DNA of 64,000 bases from an uncultured Isosphaeraceae bacterium (GCA_945957605.1 CAMFLR010000001.1:434001-498000), one strand, 5' to 3'; counted from the stretch's first letter, positions 26,939-36,494 are shown. Translations and numbers: made by a program. Notes: generated by a model not told the origin, from the sequence alone.

Positions 26939-29382
26939 GGTTCCACCTCCCACGACTCGATGCCTTGATAGAGGTGGCTGCGCGTGTCATTCATCCCTTT
27001 GACCCGCGTCCGATAGCCGTAATAGTCTTCAACCTGCCAGAGCGGAAGGATTGGCAGCTCGTCACGTGTTTCGCGATCAATTTGAAGCACAAGTGTATGC
27101 GACTGCGTCGTCTCTGGTGCGCGATCGAGCTCCATGAGCAATTGCAAAATGCGTGGGCTGGCCAGCGAAGCGAGGGGGTCAGACCCAGGCGCAGCATCGT
27201 AGGCGGGACAAATCGTGGGGCCAGCGTCGATCGCCGGTTCTCCGGGGCGGCTCGCGCAATAGGCGAGATCGAATCGGCCGCCCGAGCGCAGCTTCGCCTC
27301 GAGTTGGCCCTCAGGAACTTCACGCAGAACGATTTCGAGGCCAACGAGCGTCCACGCCTCCGCCAGCTTGGGGCAAACGGCTCGCGCAGCCGGCGTGGGT
27401 GGATACTCGAGGGTAAGCTTGATGGCGGTGCCGCTCAGTTCCTTTCGCGCCGCCGCAACGAGCATTTTCGAGAGCAGCGGGTCGTAAGTGAGTGGTAGAA
27501 CGTCGGGGACGTCCGCGTACGAACCTTTGAGGAACGGGCCGTCGCTCACCGTGTTTTTCTGGTCGCTCGGACGCCGCAGTACTGATTCTTCAAGCAAGGT
27601 TTTCCGGTCGATTGCCAACGACAGTGCGCGGCGAAGCGAGCGATTGCGGAGCGTTATGGTTCGGCCGTCGAGGGCGATTCGGTGCAGGCTCGGCGCTGCA
27701 TATTTGCCGACCTTGACGAGCGGCCGCGCGGAAATCTCCGGAACGCGGTCGGCCGGCAGCGATTCGATGACGCTTACATCGCCACGGATGAATGCGGCGA
27801 GCGCGGCAGCGTGCGAGTCGTAGCGGATCTCGCGGACGCGCTGGATGCGGTTCGACCCGGGCGAGGCGTCAGCCGCAACAGAAACATATTGATGAATCGC
27901 CTTGTTGGTCGAAGGAGCCCAGCGGAAGGGGCCATCGCCGACGGGCTGCCGCCCCTGATCGGGCGTGGCGACCCAACCATCGCCGGCTGCGTGCGCAGGA
28001 CCAACCGGCGCGACGAGCCATTGCTCGGGGCGCAAACTCGCCCGGCCCAGCCGGACTTCAATTTGCTCGTCCTCGGTCACTTCGACTCGTTCAACGAGGT
28101 CGGCCCAACGCGCATTATAGCCGGGAAGCGTGGGCACGGCGCGATCCGCGAGCGAACGTGCGACATCGATCACGCTCACGGGACGCGAACCATCGTTCCA
28201 GACGAATCCTGGCTTGAGCCTGATACGCATGCCGCGCGCGAGGTCGAATGTCTCAACACGACTTGCAAGCTGATTCGGCGGATTTCCCTTGAGAGCGTCT
28301 TCGGTTGCGGCTGCGAGAATGGGCCGATAGAGGAGCGAAACGGTTCGAGCATATGCCGACGAGCGATTCCACGGCCCGACGGGCGTGGGCAACTCACTTA
28401 CGGCGACGTCAACGGTTGGCGCGGCGGCGAATGCTTCGCGGTATGTCGCGTCGAGTCCCTGATATTTCGGCCAAATCTCGGCCGCAGAAACGAGCATGTC
28501 GACCTTCGCAAACTTGTCGAGTCCAGTCGCGCGGTTTACGAGGTCTCTCGTTCTAGCTTCAAACTTGGCTCGCGAGTTTTTGACGACGAGATGATCGGGA
28601 GCGAAACTTTCGAGCTCGTGCAGAACCTGCCGCCCTTTTGCATAAGCTCCCAGGTCGAACGCGCTATTGATTCGCGTGGCGAACGAAGGAGCAAATTTGT
28701 CGGCGAGGCCAGGGTAATTCGGTTTTCGCGTGTATAGCTCGGTGAGCAGTCGCAAGCCGCGTTCGTGCTCGTTGTCGTTCATGCTCTGGCTTCCCTCTTC
28801 AAAGAGAAGCCGGTCGACCGTGTCTTCGATCCCTGGCCATTTTGGGTTGCGTGCCCGTGCGAGCAGGAGGTATTCAAACGCTTTGCGATACTGGCCGGCC
28901 GAGATTTGCTTGTTTGCCTCTGCTACGAGCAAATCCTCGAAGTAGAGAACCTTCTTGATATGTTCGCGCTTGACGTAGAAGTCGCGGAGGTCGCCTTCGA
29001 GCGTGTGAATTGTGATCTGCTCGGCTTCCTGTTCCTTCGACTTCGCCTTGGGCATCTCGAAGGTCGACTTCTCGCCTGGGAGGCCGATGTTCCCCTCGCG
29101 CGGGACGAGCTCGTCGGCCGCTTTGGGCCGCGGTTTCTTCTTGGGATCGTAAGGCGGCAGCGGCCGCGGGGCGAGCGGCTCGATCTCCCATTGCGTGTCG
29201 TCGATGAGGATGATTTTGTCGTAAGGCGCCCGCGCGATGAGCTCGCGGTCTTTTGAATTGGGGTCGAGCGGATTCTGTGCTGATGAATTGAACGCAGCCA
29301 GAAGCACGAATGTGGTCGCGATCAACAGCGCACTGGCGCGAACGAGGGGAGCACGACTGTGAGATGAGATTTGCCGCGTCAC
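26914..29382 (-). CDS. TPR-like protein fused to a family-5 extracellular solute-binding (peptide-type) domain
   Basis: 822 residues. Signal peptide (ASALLIATTFVLLAAFNSSA) to about residue 36. Then a proline/lysine-rich linker and a helical repeat region of about 120-310 with TPR-like pattern (AGQYRKAFEYLLLARARNPKWP, NEHERGLRLLTELYTRKPNYP). From about 325 to the end it matches SBP_bac_5: TVSLLYRPIL, GMRIRLKPGFVWNDGSRPVSV, DGPFRW, LRRALSLAIDRKTLL, ELPILPLWQVEDYYGYR. Ordinary members are 500-600 residues and serve ABC importers of peptides or nickel. No permease or ATPase gene is nearby, so a transport role is doubtful. Its start overlaps the preceding stop by 4 nt (ATGA). Confidence 0.85.
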   Translation of the reverse strand: MTRQISSHSRAPLVRASALLIATTFVLLAAFNSSAQNPLDPNSKDRELIARAPYDKIILIDDTQWEIEPLAPRPLPPYDPKKKPRPKAADELVPREGNIGLPGEKSTFEMPKAKSKEQEAEQITIHTLEGDLRDFYVKREHIKKVLYFEDLLVAEANKQISAGQYRKAFEYLLLARARNPKWPGIEDTVDRLLFEEGSQSMNDNEHERGLRLLTELYTRKPNYPGLADKFAPSFATRINSAFDLGAYAKGRQVLHELESFAPDHLVVKNSRAKFEARTRDLVNRATGLDKFAKVDMLVSAAEIWPKYQGLDATYREAFAAAPTVDVAVSELPTPVGPWNRSSAYARTVSLLYRPILAAATEDALKGNPPNQLASRVETFDLARGMRIRLKPGFVWNDGSRPVSVIDVARSLADRAVPTLPGYNARWADLVERVEVTEDEQIEVRLGRASLRPEQWLVAPVGPAHAAGDGWVATPDQGRQPVGDGPFRWAPSTNKAIHQYVSVAADASPGSNRIQRVREIRYDSHAAALAAFIRGDVSVIESLPADRVPEISARPLVKVGKYAAPSLHRIALDGRTITLRNRSLRRALSLAIDRKTLLEESVLRRPSDQKNTVSDGPFLKGSYADVPDVLPLTYDPLLSKMLVAAARKELSGTAIKLTLEYPPTPAARAVCPKLAEAWTLVGLEIVLREVPEGQLEAKLRSGGRFDLAYCASRPGEPAIDAGPTICPAYDAAPGSDPLASLASPRILQLLMELDRAPETTQSHTLVLQIDRETRDELPILPLWQVEDYYGYRTRVKGMNDTRSHLYQGIESWEVEPWFPNDPW

Positions 29383-32300
29383 GGTGCAGCCTTCCCTTCC
29401 GGCCGAATTGCCGCCACGGGACGCATCGAGCCAAGTCCTGCAGGAATTACGAGCAGGTTGCCGGCCGGTTGTGGAGGCCCGGCTGGTAGAACGCCAAGCA
29501 TCAGTCGTTCTGCGGGTAAACCATCACTCATCTTCCGCGATTCGATCGCGCCGGCACGCGTCAGGAACCATGCAGCGCCGTTGTGAATCGCGGGCGCATC
29601 CGTCATCGGCGATCGCAACGTTGATTGCCAGATTCTGCGACCATCTTTACCGAACGCGGCGACACCTCCGGCCGAGTCGCCGCAGAAAACAAATTCACCC
29701 ACGGCGATTGGTCCCACACTCCGCAGGCCGGTCAGATCGACCGAGCCAACAGGACTGAGGTCACGCGTCGCGAGGGTACGGAGTTTGTTGTCTGACGTGG
29801 CAATCACAATGCTCGCGCCGGTGGTCGCGATTTCACCGGAGATTGGCTTGCCGAGCCGGCTCTCGCCCGTGACGCTGAGCTTGGGGCGTGGCTTATCGGT
29901 TTTGACCAGCCGGCGAATGAGGCCATCGCGCTCGGCAAGAATCACCGAGTCACCGTCGACCAGCACAGGACTCAGCCATTGAGACGGTCGCGACTTGTCA
30001 AAGCGCGGGACGAACGGATCGGCCGCGAATTCACCCGTTGCAGGATCGATCAAATAGATGCGTCCGTCGGATCCTGGGATGAGCACGTCTTTGCCCCAGG
30101 CGATTGGCGATGCGCCGAGTGGGGCGGGCAGTTCGAATCGCTTGTACGCCGCATCTCCCTTTCGCGCGAGGATGTGATTCGCCCGCGGCTCGGGGATCAT
30201 CACAGTGGTCTCGCCACAGCGTAGCCAGCTTGCGCCTTGTGAGGGGACGCGGAAGGTGCCAGGCTTGCTCAGCGGTTGTTCTATGAATCCGCCCTTGGCG
30301 AGCGTGTCGGCGGCGATGGTCAATTTCGAACCGGTGAATCCGAGGGTTTCGATCGCGCCGTTTCCCACCGCAGTAAACTCGACCGGCCAGGGCGCACCGA
30401 GCGTGGTGCGCCAGGCGATTACTCCTGACTGCGGATCGACGCCGGTGAGCGCGACGCCAGGGCTGTCGACGGACTGCTGGGTGAAGATCGCCAGCTTATC
30501 GACGACCTGCAAAGGTGCCAGCGCCGGGCCAATTTGTGAAAGACCCCAAACGCGCCCGAGCTTGCCGGTTTCGGAATTGAGGTCGAACCGCGCGGGGCGA
30601 GAGGAGGTCAACCAAAGCTCACGCTCTGACCGGGCAATCGCGAAGGCTGGGCCGCTCGCGGTGTTATCGGCGGGGATGACGGCAATGGGACGCAGTGGTT
30701 GATCCGACTCGTAGAGACCGATGGACTGCGCGACGATTTCGCCGCGGTCGCTGACAGACCAGAAAACCGAGCCGGAAGTGGCGGGTGATTGCCAGATCCA
30801 TCCCGCAACGGGAATCGTCTGCCTGAGCGACAGCTTGACGCCTGCTTCATCGAGCACAAATACTTGCCAGCGGCCGTCGGTCAGCGAAATGTTTTCGGGC
30901 ACGACAAAGAATCGGCCAACCCGCGTCGGGCTCGCCGGAATTGATCCAGGCGCGTGGCCGAGGTATTCGACGCCGACGCAGGAAATTGGGTCGCGATTGA
31001 TGACGAAGAGGCAATCCTGGTTGGCCAGCACGTAGAGATGCGCGCCAACTTCATCGCTCACAGGCGTGCGGTTGATGGGGCGGCCGAGATTCAGCGAGCC
31101 GCGCACACCGCCGTTATTCAAGTCGATGAATAAGAGTTTGCCCGACGGTAATGCATAAATGATTTCATTACCAATTACGAGCGGAGGGTCGACGGCTCGT
31201 TCGCCCAGTTCTTGGCGCCAGAGGAGCTTGCCGGTGCGCTGGTCGAGTCGCACAAGTTCATCGTAACGCGCGTCGATGAGCAGTACTGTCGGATCGCCGC
31301 CGGCAACGGGAACTGGCGGGAACGGGCACGAGAGGCCGACGGGCACCTGCCAGAGCGGAGCGCCTGTCGCGGCATCAAGTCCGAAGGCGAGGCCATCGGC
31401 AATCGCGTGGGCGATCCCCCCAGAATTTGCGGGTGGAGCTCCTGGGTTCAATCGCAGCACCAGCGTAGTTGGCTCGCCGAGGGGATCGGCATGCGGCTGC
31501 GACTCACCGGGGCGCTGTGATGGATCGAATTGCACCGCTTTGCGAACGAGCTCATTTGCTTTGATCAAGTTCGCCAGGATGTCGCGATCGTTCGCGAGGT
31601 CGGGATACTTGAAAACCAGGCCATCGCGCGCTTCATAGGCCTTGGCGGCAGCATTCGAGTCGATCGCCTTGGTCATCGCCGCGAGGGCGCGTTTTCGCGT
31701 TTCTGCTTTCACGATCGCGGCACGGGCGGCTGCGAGTTTCTCGTTAATTCGCGACTTGCCAACAAGACTACTCGCCGCGTTCCCCGCGACCTGGCCGAGA
31801 AGCCTCAGCGACGCTTCTGCCTCGTTTAGCGGTTCCTGTTGTGCGATGGCTCGAGCGCGGTCGGCCAGCCCTTCCGTGGTTTTCACGAGCTGTTCGGCAA
31901 GTTCGGTCGATGCGTCGCGATACTCGTCGAGACCGCTGACGTCGGTAACCATCGATTGCGCCGCTTGGAGGGCGTTTTCCCACGAAGCACCGGTCAGGCT
32001 GGTGAACTGACGCACCTTTGCGAGTGAGCGATATACCCGCGCCTTGTTCGAGCGATTGTCTTCGGGAAATCGCGTGATGAAGTCGTCAAGCTGTTTGATG
32101 GCGTTGCGATAATCACCGTTGTCGAGGCTCTCGAACGCGCGAAGGAATTGCTTCTGCGACGTCGCCTTGACGATCGTATGCCAGAGGCCGAAGCTCGAGA
32201 GCACAAGAATGACAAATGTGATGATAAGTCCAACGACGAACGGTGAACTGATCACCCGCTCCTGGCCGGGCGCATCGTTTTGGGGCAAGATGCGCGACTT

Positions 32301-32855
32301 GAGCCACTGCCAGAACGAGACCTTGGGTTTTTGCCTCGCGCGGCTCGAACCATAAACTGGTTCAAGATCCTCGCCGTCTTCGAGAATGTCAACCTCATCG
32401 AGATCGAGCGCTTCGAAGAGATTAGGCTTGGAAGGCTTTTCCTTTCGCTTACTTTTCTCTTCGTTTCGGCTCTTGGGAGTGCTTGAACGGCCAGTTGGGA
32501 CGTAGACTTTGGGAGCGGGTTGAATGCGTGTTTTGTCGTCGGCCGGAATCGCGACGCGCGACTCTTCGGTGCTGATGACGAAAACGCGCGTGGTGCCGAT
32601 CCGAATTTCGTCGCCCTGGTAAAGCGTCGATTTCTTGAGGCGTTTGCCGTTTACCTCGATCGCATCGACATCGGCGCCCGCGTCGATCTTGTACCGCCGT
32701 TTTTGCCAGAGAATTCGGCCATGAATCGGCGCGACGGCGGGGTCGTTGATCACGATCGTGCAGGTTGGGTTCGAGCCGATGATGCACGGCTCGTCACGCG
32801 CGATTTCAACGCGTTCTACCCGTCCTTTGCCATCGTGAATTTCGAGAATCGCCAT
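29379..32855 (-). CDS. FHA domain - transmembrane - TPR - PQQ-like beta-propeller protein
   Basis: 1158 residues. A FHA domain occupies residues 1-100 (CIIGSNPTCTIVINDP, then GKRLKKSTLYQGDEIRIG). A disordered charged linker follows (110-180), then a single membrane span at 206-228 (VVGLIITFVILVLSSFGLW). Helical TPR-like repeats cover about 235-430 (FESLDNGDYRNAIKQLDDFI). From about 450 to the end are PQQ/quinoprotein-type propeller blades (LDQRTGKLLWRQELGE, LYVLANQDCLFVINRDP, RDGLIRRLV). The FHA part would be cytoplasmic and the propeller outside. The usual FHA Gly-Arg and Ser-x-x-His residues appear as Gly-Ser and Ala-x-x-His, so phosphothreonine binding is doubtful. Centre gene of the five-gene operon. 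Confidence 0.87.
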   Translation of the reverse strand: MAILEIHDGKGRVERVEIARDEPCIIGSNPTCTIVINDPAVAPIHGRILWQKRRYKIDAGADVDAIEVNGKRLKKSTLYQGDEIRIGTTRVFVISTEESRVAIPADDKTRIQPAPKVYVPTGRSSTPKSRNEEKSKRKEKPSKPNLFEALDLDEVDILEDGEDLEPVYGSSRARQKPKVSFWQWLKSRILPQNDAPGQERVISSPFVVGLIITFVILVLSSFGLWHTIVKATSQKQFLRAFESLDNGDYRNAIKQLDDFITRFPEDNRSNKARVYRSLAKVRQFTSLTGASWENALQAAQSMVTDVSGLDEYRDASTELAEQLVKTTEGLADRARAIAQQEPLNEAEASLRLLGQVAGNAASSLVGKSRINEKLAAARAAIVKAETRKRALAAMTKAIDSNAAAKAYEARDGLVFKYPDLANDRDILANLIKANELVRKAVQFDPSQRPGESQPHADPLGEPTTLVLRLNPGAPPANSGGIAHAIADGLAFGLDAATGAPLWQVPVGLSCPFPPVPVAGGDPTVLLIDARYDELVRLDQRTGKLLWRQELGERAVDPPLVIGNEIIYALPSGKLLFIDLNNGGVRGSLNLGRPINRTPVSDEVGAHLYVLANQDCLFVINRDPISCVGVEYLGHAPGSIPASPTRVGRFFVVPENISLTDGRWQVFVLDEAGVKLSLRQTIPVAGWIWQSPATSGSVFWSVSDRGEIVAQSIGLYESDQPLRPIAVIPADNTASGPAFAIARSERELWLTSSRPARFDLNSETGKLGRVWGLSQIGPALAPLQVVDKLAIFTQQSVDSPGVALTGVDPQSGVIAWRTTLGAPWPVEFTAVGNGAIETLGFTGSKLTIAADTLAKGGFIEQPLSKPGTFRVPSQGASWLRCGETTVMIPEPRANHILARKGDAAYKRFELPAPLGASPIAWGKDVLIPGSDGRIYLIDPATGEFAADPFVPRFDKSRPSQWLSPVLVDGDSVILAERDGLIRRLVKTDKPRPKLSVTGESRLGKPISGEIATTGASIVIATSDNKLRTLATRDLSPVGSVDLTGLRSVGPIAVGEFVFCGDSAGGVAAFGKDGRRIWQSTLRSPMTDAPAIHNGAAWFLTRAGAIESRKMSDGLPAERLMLGVLPAGPPQPAGNLLVIPAGLGSMRPVAAIRPEGKAAP

Positions 32856-32879
32856 GGATCGACGGCTGCCCCCTGGAGC

Positions 32880-33827
32880 TTAGCGCAGCGTCTCCTGCGA
32901 CGCGACCTCAAAATCGTAACTGTCGCTCGTCGGCACAACGCGGAACTGCGTGCGGCGGATTTCCGACGGCTGCCGTCCTTTGAATTTCACTTCAAGCTGC
33001 GAGAGATTTGCTTCCGCGCCTGCGGGGTAGAACTGGAAAATTACCCCCTCACCCACCTCCACACCCGCCTTGCGCAGAAGCGCGAGATCTTGCGCTTTTC
33101 GGCCTTGTCCGCGCCAGATGAAATAGAGCCGATTATCCCCCTGCCCTGTTCCCACTCGCTTGGAAGGCTCGTCCTGCGAAAACTTCGATACATAAAGCAT
33201 CTGGTTATTCGAGACGATCGCCAGTTCGACGCCTAGCGCGTCAAGCTGTCTGGCGTATTCTTCGGCGGTCTGGCCGGGGTTGAACACGATGCTCCAGCGA
33301 TCTTCTCGCTTCACACCACCGTCGCCCGGCCCGAAGCCGTAACCAACGACGCCATTGCCGATTTTCGACGAACGCGCGCCAGACGCGACGCGGCCGCCTG
33401 ACGGCATGACCGCGCCGATGTCGACCTCGGCCATTTGCTTGCCGGCCTCGGCGACGGTATCGAGCATTGCGGCCGGAGTTGCTTCGGCGGTGACTTCCTC
33501 GAACGCGCTCGCTTCTTCCTCGTTGTTCGACGCCCGTTCGCCCGCCGCACCGCCGGGAACCTGGATCGTCTCGACGCCGCCGACCTGGCCATCGGGACTT
33601 CCACCGCCTCCGCCCGAAACCTCAATGATTTCGAGTGGGGCCGTCACGCGCTTCTGATAGGCCAGATTCGTCGCAAAGACGAGCATGAGCCAGCCGAAAA
33701 TCAGTGCCGCTCCCATGATGATGGCGAGCAGTGCGGACGTAACGCGGTCGAAATCCGACTCACCTCGGACGCGTGGCCCGGCGGCTTCGGTCCTCGGAGC
33801 ACCTGGAGTCAGAGCGCCGACGCTCAT
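32880..33827 (-). CDS. Single-pass membrane protein of unknown family in the envelope operon
   Basis: 315 residues. A cytoplasmic N-terminus of about 30 residues precedes one membrane helix (ALLAIIMGAALIFGWLMLVFA). A Gly/Pro-rich periplasmic linker follows (VSGGGGGSPDGQVGG) with an acidic stretch NNEEEASAFEE. The C-terminal 150 residues form a globular domain (WSIVFNPGQTAEEYARQLDALG, RLYFIWRGQGRKAQDLALLRKAG) that I do not recognise. The topology resembles TonB/ExbD-like periplasmic adaptors, but no sequence signature of either is visible, so that comparison is only structural. Its ATG overlaps the stop of the upstream gene by 4 nt, and the FHA gene starts 24 nt after its stop. Confidence 0.8.
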   Translation of the reverse strand: MSVGALTPGAPRTEAAGPRVRGESDFDRVTSALLAIIMGAALIFGWLMLVFATNLAYQKRVTAPLEIIEVSGGGGGSPDGQVGGVETIQVPGGAAGERASNNEEEASAFEEVTAEATPAAMLDTVAEAGKQMAEVDIGAVMPSGGRVASGARSSKIGNGVVGYGFGPGDGGVKREDRWSIVFNPGQTAEEYARQLDALGVELAIVSNNQMLYVSKFSQDEPSKRVGTGQGDNRLYFIWRGQGRKAQDLALLRKAGVEVGEGVIFQFYPAGAEANLSQLEVKFKGRQPSEIRRTQFRVVPTSDSYDFEVASQETLR

Positions 33828-35464
33828 TTGGGCGTCCCCCCTGCCCCAGAATTGCCGGTTGTCGCCGGAGGAATAAATGCCTTGTTGGGATCGCTGTCAT
33901 CAACACCAAGCGGCCGGACCGATTCATACCAGGCACGCCAGGCCTTGGCAGCGGCTTCTCGCTGTTCGGGTGTGGAGGGATTGGGCGGACCAAAGCCTTC
34001 GATCTTGCGGCTCAAAAGCTGCAAGCCAATCCGCACTTCGTTGACGACCTGTTCATCGGGGTCGGTCAGCGATCCGATCAAAATTGGCATAAGTGAAAGC
34101 TCGCCCATGCGTGCGATTCCCCAGGCGGCAACTCGGCGAACGCCGGGATCACGGTCGGTGAGCAACTTCTGGAAGCGGTCGCGATAGGGCAAAATCGCCT
34201 TGGGACCGTCTTTACGATAGCGTTCGAGCAAGCCGGCGAGTGCGGAATCTGCATTTTCGGATCGGGGATCTTCAAGGACGGAAAGCATCCCTTCGATCGC
34301 GCCGTCCATCGGCCTCGCGACGATGCGGCCGCCTGCTTCGGAGATGGCGGAGAGGTCTTTGGGAAGTCCCTTGCCGCCGTACAATTCCCCTGCGCCGAGG
34401 CGTTTCACGCGGATGCGGTCGATCGATTTCGCGGTTGATTTGGTCAGGAAAAGCACGGCCCAGGCGGTGTTGGGAACTTCGCCGTGTGCCGCGTTGAATG
34501 AGCCGTCGCCCTGCTGTTTGCTTGTAATGAATTGAGCGCCAACTTCGAACCAGTTGGAGCGGCCGAGATTCTCGCGACCGGCAAACGCTCCGACGCGTTC
34601 GATGCCGTAAAGGCCGTAAAATGGGCTCTGGCCGATGACGGTGGGATTGATGGTTGTGAAGTTTGTCGTGAGCCAACCAATCCCGGAATTGATGGCCTGC
34701 GTGAGCTTGGCGGTCGGGGTTTGGGCCGTGTACCGAACGCGCTGGGCTTCGGTCATGACGGGCGTGAGATACGGATTCTGCGCCGAAACGGCTCGACGAT
34801 GGGCTGCGAGTTGCCGCTGGCAGATTAGCAAACTGCCGACGCCCGCCGCGGTCATCGATATGGTGTCGCCGCCGTTTTCATCGCGATGGTAGCACCAACC
34901 GCCGGCCGCATCTTGAGCCTTCATGAAGAACCCGGCGGCGTTGTCCCAAACGCTGGGGTGGATAGTGATTCCTGCGTTATCGGCTTCCCAGAGGCCGAGC
35001 ACTGCATACTGGGAAATCGAGGTGTCGCCATAAGTTCGGCCGTCGTAATCCCACCCGCCCGACGCCTTTTGACGGGACATGATGTATTCGGCCAGGCTTT
35101 TGATCTGCGATTTGCGGCCGTTGGCGTCGAGGTTTGAGTACGCCATGATCATCACGGCGGCCTCGTAAATCTCTGGCCCGCCCCGGCGCTCGGGACTGTA
35201 CAACGAACCTGAGAAGAGCGAGTCGAGCTTGCGAATCGCGGTGGAGAGTGCGGGGTCGCCCTCCGGCACCTCGGCCTTGATCATCGCTAACGCAGCGAGC
35301 GCGGCTTCGCCGGCCTGCGCGCCATTGACGGCGCGTCGAAGGTAGTCGATTCCGCGAGTCACCGCCGCCACCTGTTCTGCTTGCGCCGGTGGTGCGAAAC
35401 AGGTTAGCCAAAGGCCAACCGCCAGGGTGATCGCTACGCGCTGTGCGGACCGCGGATCCGACAT
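33824..35464 (-). CDS. Secreted prenyltransferase/squalene-cyclase-like alpha-barrel protein with HEAT-like C-terminus
   Basis: 546 residues. Signal peptide to AQA near residue 29. Residues about 35-350 contain several alpha/alpha-barrel repeats of the prenyltransferase/squalene oxidase type: SRQKASGGWDYDGRTYGDTS, QDAAGGWCYHRDENGGDT, QQGDGSFNAAHGEVPNTAWA. The DXDD motif of true cyclases is not seen, so catalysis is unlikely and a binding or scaffolding role is more plausible. Residues about 395-500 carry HEAT-like repeats (DRDPGVRRVAAWGIARMG, DPDEQVVNEVRIGLQLL). First gene of the five-gene operon. A TACAAT-like -10 lies at 35508-35513 on the minus strand, without a good -35. Confidence 0.85.
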   Translation of the reverse strand: MSDPRSAQRVAITLAVGLWLTCFAPPAQAEQVAAVTRGIDYLRRAVNGAQAGEAALAALAMIKAEVPEGDPALSTAIRKLDSLFSGSLYSPERRGGPEIYEAAVMIMAYSNLDANGRKSQIKSLAEYIMSRQKASGGWDYDGRTYGDTSISQYAVLGLWEADNAGITIHPSVWDNAAGFFMKAQDAAGGWCYHRDENGGDTISMTAAGVGSLLICQRQLAAHRRAVSAQNPYLTPVMTEAQRVRYTAQTPTAKLTQAINSGIGWLTTNFTTINPTVIGQSPFYGLYGIERVGAFAGRENLGRSNWFEVGAQFITSKQQGDGSFNAAHGEVPNTAWAVLFLTKSTAKSIDRIRVKRLGAGELYGGKGLPKDLSAISEAGGRIVARPMDGAIEGMLSVLEDPRSENADSALAGLLERYRKDGPKAILPYRDRFQKLLTDRDPGVRRVAAWGIARMGELSLMPILIGSLTDPDEQVVNEVRIGLQLLSRKIEGFGPPNPSTPEQREAAAKAWRAWYESVRPLGVDDSDPNKAFIPPATTGNSGAGGTPK

Positions 35465-35590
35465 TCCAGCCTCACGCTTCGTACGGATATGGTACGTGCA
35501 TCAATTCATTGTACTATACCTGTCACCGACGAAAAGATACTGCTGGCGCTTTCCATCAAAGCTCAAGATTTTGTGTTTAACAATTCTGTG

Positions 35591-36409
35591 TTATTTGATG
35601 AGCGGACGGATCTCGATCTTGCGGAAGAAAAGCTCTGCTCCTTCGGATTGGAACTGCAACTTTCCTTCAGTCAGGCTCGATTGCGTCCCCACGTTCACCA
35701 CGTAACCATTCACGATATTCGTGATCGTGGAGCCGTCGCAAATCACTTCGATGGTGTTCCATTCACCGGTTGGCTTCTCGACATCGCGCGCGCCTCGGAT
35801 TCCGAGGACGTCTTTCCAGGATGGGTCTCGGCCCCACCAGTTATAGCGGCCACCATCGCGCGTGACGGAGTTTCCGCCCTTTTCATAGTAAAGCTGCTTG
35901 TCGGGGCCGACGCGCGTTTCGCACGTCAGCTTCGGCTTGCCGCGACCGCCAACCATGAGCAGATCGCCGCAGCCCCCCTCGATGATCTGGCACTCGATCG
36001 ACTCCATCCAGTGCCCGCCGACGGCACCATCAGGGCCGACGCAATGCAACAAAATCCCTGAGTCACGACTGGCCTTGGCCCGCGAACCCCAGGTCTTTTC
36101 GCCCCACTTGAATTCGACGATCAGGTGGTAATTGGAAAAGTTGCCGCAGGTTGCCAGGCCGCCAAAGTCTTCCCCCGAGACGTGAATCATTCCGTCGTGC
36201 ACGGTGAAGACTTTTTCGGGGTCGTAGTAACCGTGCTTGTGCGTGTAGGGATAGAAGCCGGTCGTATCCTTGCCGTTGAACGCGAAAATCGGCGGCCCTG
36301 TCTTGATTTGCGGCAACTCGCGGGCGAATGCGGGAACAGTCGAGTCGTCTTTCGCCGCTCCGGGGAGCATCAGAGCGGCGATCGCGAGCGCAAGACAGGC
36401 GGGCTTCAT
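35591..36409 (-). CDS. DUF1080 (3-keto-disaccharide hydrolase-like) secreted protein
   Basis: 272 residues. ATG 36409 with AGGAG about 9 nt upstream; signal peptide KPACLALAIAALMLPGAA. The mature part is a single DUF1080 domain of concanavalin-like beta-sandwich type: FAFNGKDTTGFYPYT, MIHVSGEDFGGLATCGNFSNYHLIVEFKWGEK split around the cysteine, SGILLHCVGPDG, MESIECQIIEGGCGD, GEWNTIEVICDGSTITNIVNG, and the terminal EGAELFFRKIEIRPL. Such proteins act on or bind oligosaccharides in the periplasm; one group hydrolyses 3-keto-glycosides. Highly abundant in planctomycetes. Single gene between the five-gene operon and a small unknown gene. Confidence 0.92.
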   Translation of the reverse strand: MKPACLALAIAALMLPGAAKDDSTVPAFARELPQIKTGPPIFAFNGKDTTGFYPYTHKHGYYDPEKVFTVHDGMIHVSGEDFGGLATCGNFSNYHLIVEFKWGEKTWGSRAKASRDSGILLHCVGPDGAVGGHWMESIECQIIEGGCGDLLMVGGRGKPKLTCETRVGPDKQLYYEKGGNSVTRDGGRYNWWGRDPSWKDVLGIRGARDVEKPTGEWNTIEVICDGSTITNIVNGYVVNVGTQSSLTEGKLQFQSEGAELFFRKIEIRPLIK

Positions 36410-36494
36410 CGCGCAGGGCTCCTATCTTTTTCTGCGGCAATCACTTGCGCAGTGCATGATCGGCGGGATTCCGAGTCTTGGCGGGCAGAACCGG

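Noticed and set aside
35508-35513. TACAAT as promoter of the five-gene operon
   Set aside because: The -10 match is good, but no -35 with more than two matching bases lies at 16-18 bp, so it is mentioned only in the gene entry.
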